A stretch of 13,360 nt of DNA from Anaerolineales bacterium UBA3940 (lineage in GTDB: Bacteria; Chloroflexota; Anaerolineae; Aggregatilineales; UBA3940): positions 1 through 13,360 of the forward strand of contig DGDY01000039.1 of assembly GCA_002385675.1 (NCBI GenBank), written 5' to 3'. Below the pieces are notes generated by a model. It ran no database searches and was not told where the DNA came from. It saw only the letters and a list, made by a program, of their open reading frames with translations. Both the position numbers and the translations under genes were made by a program. This document shows positions 11,372 through 13,360 of the stretch, piece after piece. The first letter of the stretch is position 1; each line of letters opens with the position of its first letter.

Positions 11372-13360
11372 TTACAGCAGGGAATGCAGCGCGAGCACGG
11401 CCTGCCCGAGGCTCAGCCCGCCGTCGTTGGCGGGAACCTGCCGGTGCGTCAGCACGTCGAAGCCCGCGGCGCGCAGCCGCTCCCGCGCGAGGCGCAGCAG
11501 CAGCCGGTTCTGAAACACGCCGCCGGAGAGCGCCGCCGTCGCCAGCCCGTACCGCTCGCGTACCTGCTCCGCCGCCCGCACGGCCATCTCGGCGATCGTC
11601 ACGTGGAAGGCGGCGGCGATCTGCGACACGGGGCGGCCCGCCAGCACATCCTCGGAGATGGCGGCCAGCAGCTCGCCCAGCCGGATCTCGCCGCTCTCCT
11701 CCAGTGAGAACGGGTAGGGCCGCACCGACGCCGGGTCAACGCTCCGCGCGGCAAGCTCCAGTGCTATCGCCGCCTGCGCCTCGAAGGTCGTGACTGTGCA
11801 CACGCCCGTCATGGCGGACACCGCATCGAACAGCCGCCCACAGCTTGAGGTCGGCGGGCTGTTCAAACCGCGCTTGACCTGCTGCGCAACGATCAGCCGC
11901 TCCTGCTCCGGCAGCCCGTCAAAGGCGGGCAACGGCGGGATCTCGCCCTGCGTGGCGAGCAGGTAGCCCCACGCGATGCGGTACGGGCGGCGGATAGCCG
12001 CCTCACCGCCGGGCAGGGGCAGGTACTCCAGATGGGCGGCCCGCTCGTAGCCGCGCACGTCCGCCACCAGCACCTCGCCACCCCAGATCGCGCCATCCGG
12101 CCCGTAGCCGGTGCCGTCGAGCGCCACACCGATGACCGGGCCGGGGTGCCCGTGCTCGGCGAGGCAGCTTGCGATATGCGCGTGGTGGTGCTGCGCCTCG
12201 ACTCGCGGCAGGCCCCGTGCCTCCGCCAGCTCCCGTGCGAGGCGGGTGGTCAGGTAGGCCGGGTGCATGTCATGCGCGATGACCTCCGGCGTCACCTTGA
12301 ACACGCGGCTCAGGTGGTCAAGCGCATCCCGGAAGTAGTCCAGCGCCTCGACCGAGTTCACCTCGCCGATGTGCTGGCTGAGGAACGCCTCGTTCTCCCG
12401 CACCAGACACAGCGTGTTCTTCATCTCCGCACCGGCGGCGAACAGGTGCTTCGGGCTGGACCACGCCAGCCGCACCGGGTAGGGCGCGTCCCCGCGCGCG
12501 CGGCGAAGCGGCTGCCGGGCCGCGTCCTGCTCCCCGGCGAAGCGGTCCACCCACCAGACGGCGTCGTCCACGCGCATGCGGATAGGCCGGTTGTGCAGCA
12601 GGAAGGCGTCGGCAAGGTGCGCGAGCTTCTCCTGTGCCTCGTCATTCTCTTTGATGATCGGAAGGTCGCTGAGGTTGCCACTTGTCATGACGAGTGGCAC
12701 GCCCGCGTCATGCAGCAGGATGTGATGCAGCGGCGTGGTGGGCAGCATCACGCCGAGCATGGGGTTATCCGGCGCGACGGACGGCGCAACCGTCGACTCG
12801 GTTCGCGTATACAGCAGCACGACCGGGGCCGCGGTGCTCTCCAGCAGCGCCGCCTCATCCTCGTTGACGACGCAGTGCTCGCGCACCTCGTCGAGCGTCG
12901 CCATCATCACGGCGAAGGGCTTATCCGGGCGCGACTTGCGCTCGCGGAGCCGCCTCACTACCGTGTCGCTCGTCGCGTCGCACGCCAGTTGGAAGCCGCC
13001 CAGCCCCTTCAGCGCGACGATGTACCCGGCGCGGAGCAGCGCCGCCGTCCGCGCGATGTCGTCCTCCAGCCCATCCGCCCCGACCTCATCGAGCAGTTCC
13101 GCAGGGGCGACCAGTTCGACGTGCGGCCCGCAGACCGGGCAGGCGTTGGGCTGCGCGTGGAAGCGGCGGTTGAGCGGGTCCTCGTACTCGGCGCGGCACT
13201 GCGGGCACATCTCAAAGATGCGCATGGTCGTCTGCGGGCGGTCGTAGGGCATCGCCTCGATGATGGTGTAGCGCGGCCCGCAGTTGGTGCAATTGGTGAA
13301 GGGGTAGCGGTAGCGGCGGTCTGCCGGGTCGAACAGCTCGCGCAGGCAGTCGGGGCAGGT
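11372..13360 (-). CDS. hypF: Carbamoyltransferase HypF, 5' part outside the window
   Basis: The frame stays open to the right edge, so 662 C-terminal residues are visible; the N-terminal acylphosphatase domain is beyond the edge. HypF uses carbamoyl phosphate and ATP to make the thiocarboxamide on HypE that becomes the cyanide ligand of the [NiFe]-hydrogenase active site. Visible in order: two C4 zinc motifs (CPDC at visible residues 2-5 with CTNC at 24-27; CPQC at 52-55 with CPVC at 74-77), with the diagnostic DRRYRYPFTNCTNCGPRYT between; a YrdC-like domain (about 95-290) with LKGLGGFQLACDA and MTSGNLSDLPI; and a Kae1-like domain with HDMHPAYLTTRLA, the metal-binding QHHHAHIASC (visible about 390-399), ALDGTGYGPDGAIWGGE, SSCGRLFDAVSAM and LSGGVFQNRLL. 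All key motifs are intact. hypCDE and a hydrogenase probably lie nearby to the right. The stop TAA is 35 bp before the OsmC start. Confidence 0.97.
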   Translation of the reverse strand, partial: TCPDCLRELFDPADRRYRYPFTNCTNCGPRYTIIEAMPYDRPQTTMRIFEMCPQCRAEYEDPLNRRFHAQPNACPVCGPHVELVAPAELLDEVGADGLEDDIARTAALLRAGYIVALKGLGGFQLACDATSDTVVRRLRERKSRPDKPFAVMMATLDEVREHCVVNEDEAALLESTAAPVVLLYTRTESTVAPSVAPDNPMLGVMLPTTPLHHILLHDAGVPLVMTSGNLSDLPIIKENDEAQEKLAHLADAFLLHNRPIRMRVDDAVWWVDRFAGEQDAARQPLRRARGDAPYPVRLAWSSPKHLFAAGAEMKNTLCLVRENEAFLSQHIGEVNSVEALDYFRDALDHLSRVFKVTPEVIAHDMHPAYLTTRLARELAEARGLPRVEAQHHHAHIASCLAEHGHPGPVIGVALDGTGYGPDGAIWGGEVLVADVRGYERAAHLEYLPLPGGEAAIRRPYRIAWGYLLATQGEIPPLPAFDGLPEQERLIVAQQVKRGLNSPPTSSCGRLFDAVSAMTGVCTVTTFEAQAAIALELAARSVDPASVRPYPFSLEESGEIRLGELLAAISEDVLAGRPVSQIAAAFHVTIAEMAVRAAEQVRERYGLATAALSGGVFQNRLLLRLARERLRAAGFDVLTHRQVPANDGGLSLGQAVLALHSLL

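Overview
The window is GC-rich (only short AT-rich stretches, at about 5181-5248 and 9860-9950) and compact. It looks like a chromosomal segment of a bacterium with a liking for large STAND-type ATPases. The domain styles (a NACHT fused to a formylglycine-generating-enzyme-like lectin fold, a NACHT fused to HEAT repeats, a degenerate peptidase-MA-like protein) and an intergenic CTCTCCC/GGGAGAG hairpin repeat suggest Chloroflexota, perhaps an Anaerolineae relative. That assignment is inference from style; there is no rRNA or other marker gene here.

Layout. Positions 24-2120 (minus) encode a single-pass membrane protein whose large C-terminal part is two copies of one module of about 320 residues, resembling peptidase-MA-like proteins without a zinc site. 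A 225-bp gap holds a hairpin and a promoter for that gene. Positions 2346-5180 (minus) encode a 944-residue NACHT NTPase with an N-terminal helical domain, a Gly/Val/Asn-rich beta-type segment, the NACHT core and a C-terminal FGE/C-lectin-fold domain. Divergent from it by 68 bp is a small plus-strand gene (5249-5740, 163 aa). It starts with a similar Gly/Val/Asn-rich segment and ends in helices with a hydrophobic, glycine-rich tail. Its 3' end overlaps by 30 bp the 3' end of a second large NACHT protein (5711-9781, minus, 1356 aa) that carries HEAT-like repeats. An AT-rich divergent promoter region (9782-9962) separates this from a plus-strand membrane-anchored coiled-coil protein (9963-10775).

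After a 147-bp gap with hairpin-forming repeats come housekeeping genes on the minus strand: an OsmC-family protein (10923-11336, TTG start) and, upstream of it in the same apparent operon, hypF (11372 to beyond the right edge). hypF encodes the carbamoyltransferase that starts cyanide-ligand synthesis for [NiFe]-hydrogenases. Its N-terminal acylphosphatase domain lies outside the window, and a hydrogenase maturation cluster is likely to its right.

The most interesting part is 2346-10775: two different NACHT sensors flanking one small protein, with a membrane-tethered coiled-coil protein alongside. NACHT proteins of bacteria are known in several cases to act in antiphage defence, and NLR-like bacterial proteins are known to signal to small effectors through matching amyloid-like motifs. 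The pairing of beta-rich low-complexity segments in the NACHT-FGE protein and its divergent neighbour fits a sensor/effector pair. This function is inferred, not shown. No diversity-generating reverse transcriptase, CRISPR array, tRNA, rRNA or transposase was seen.
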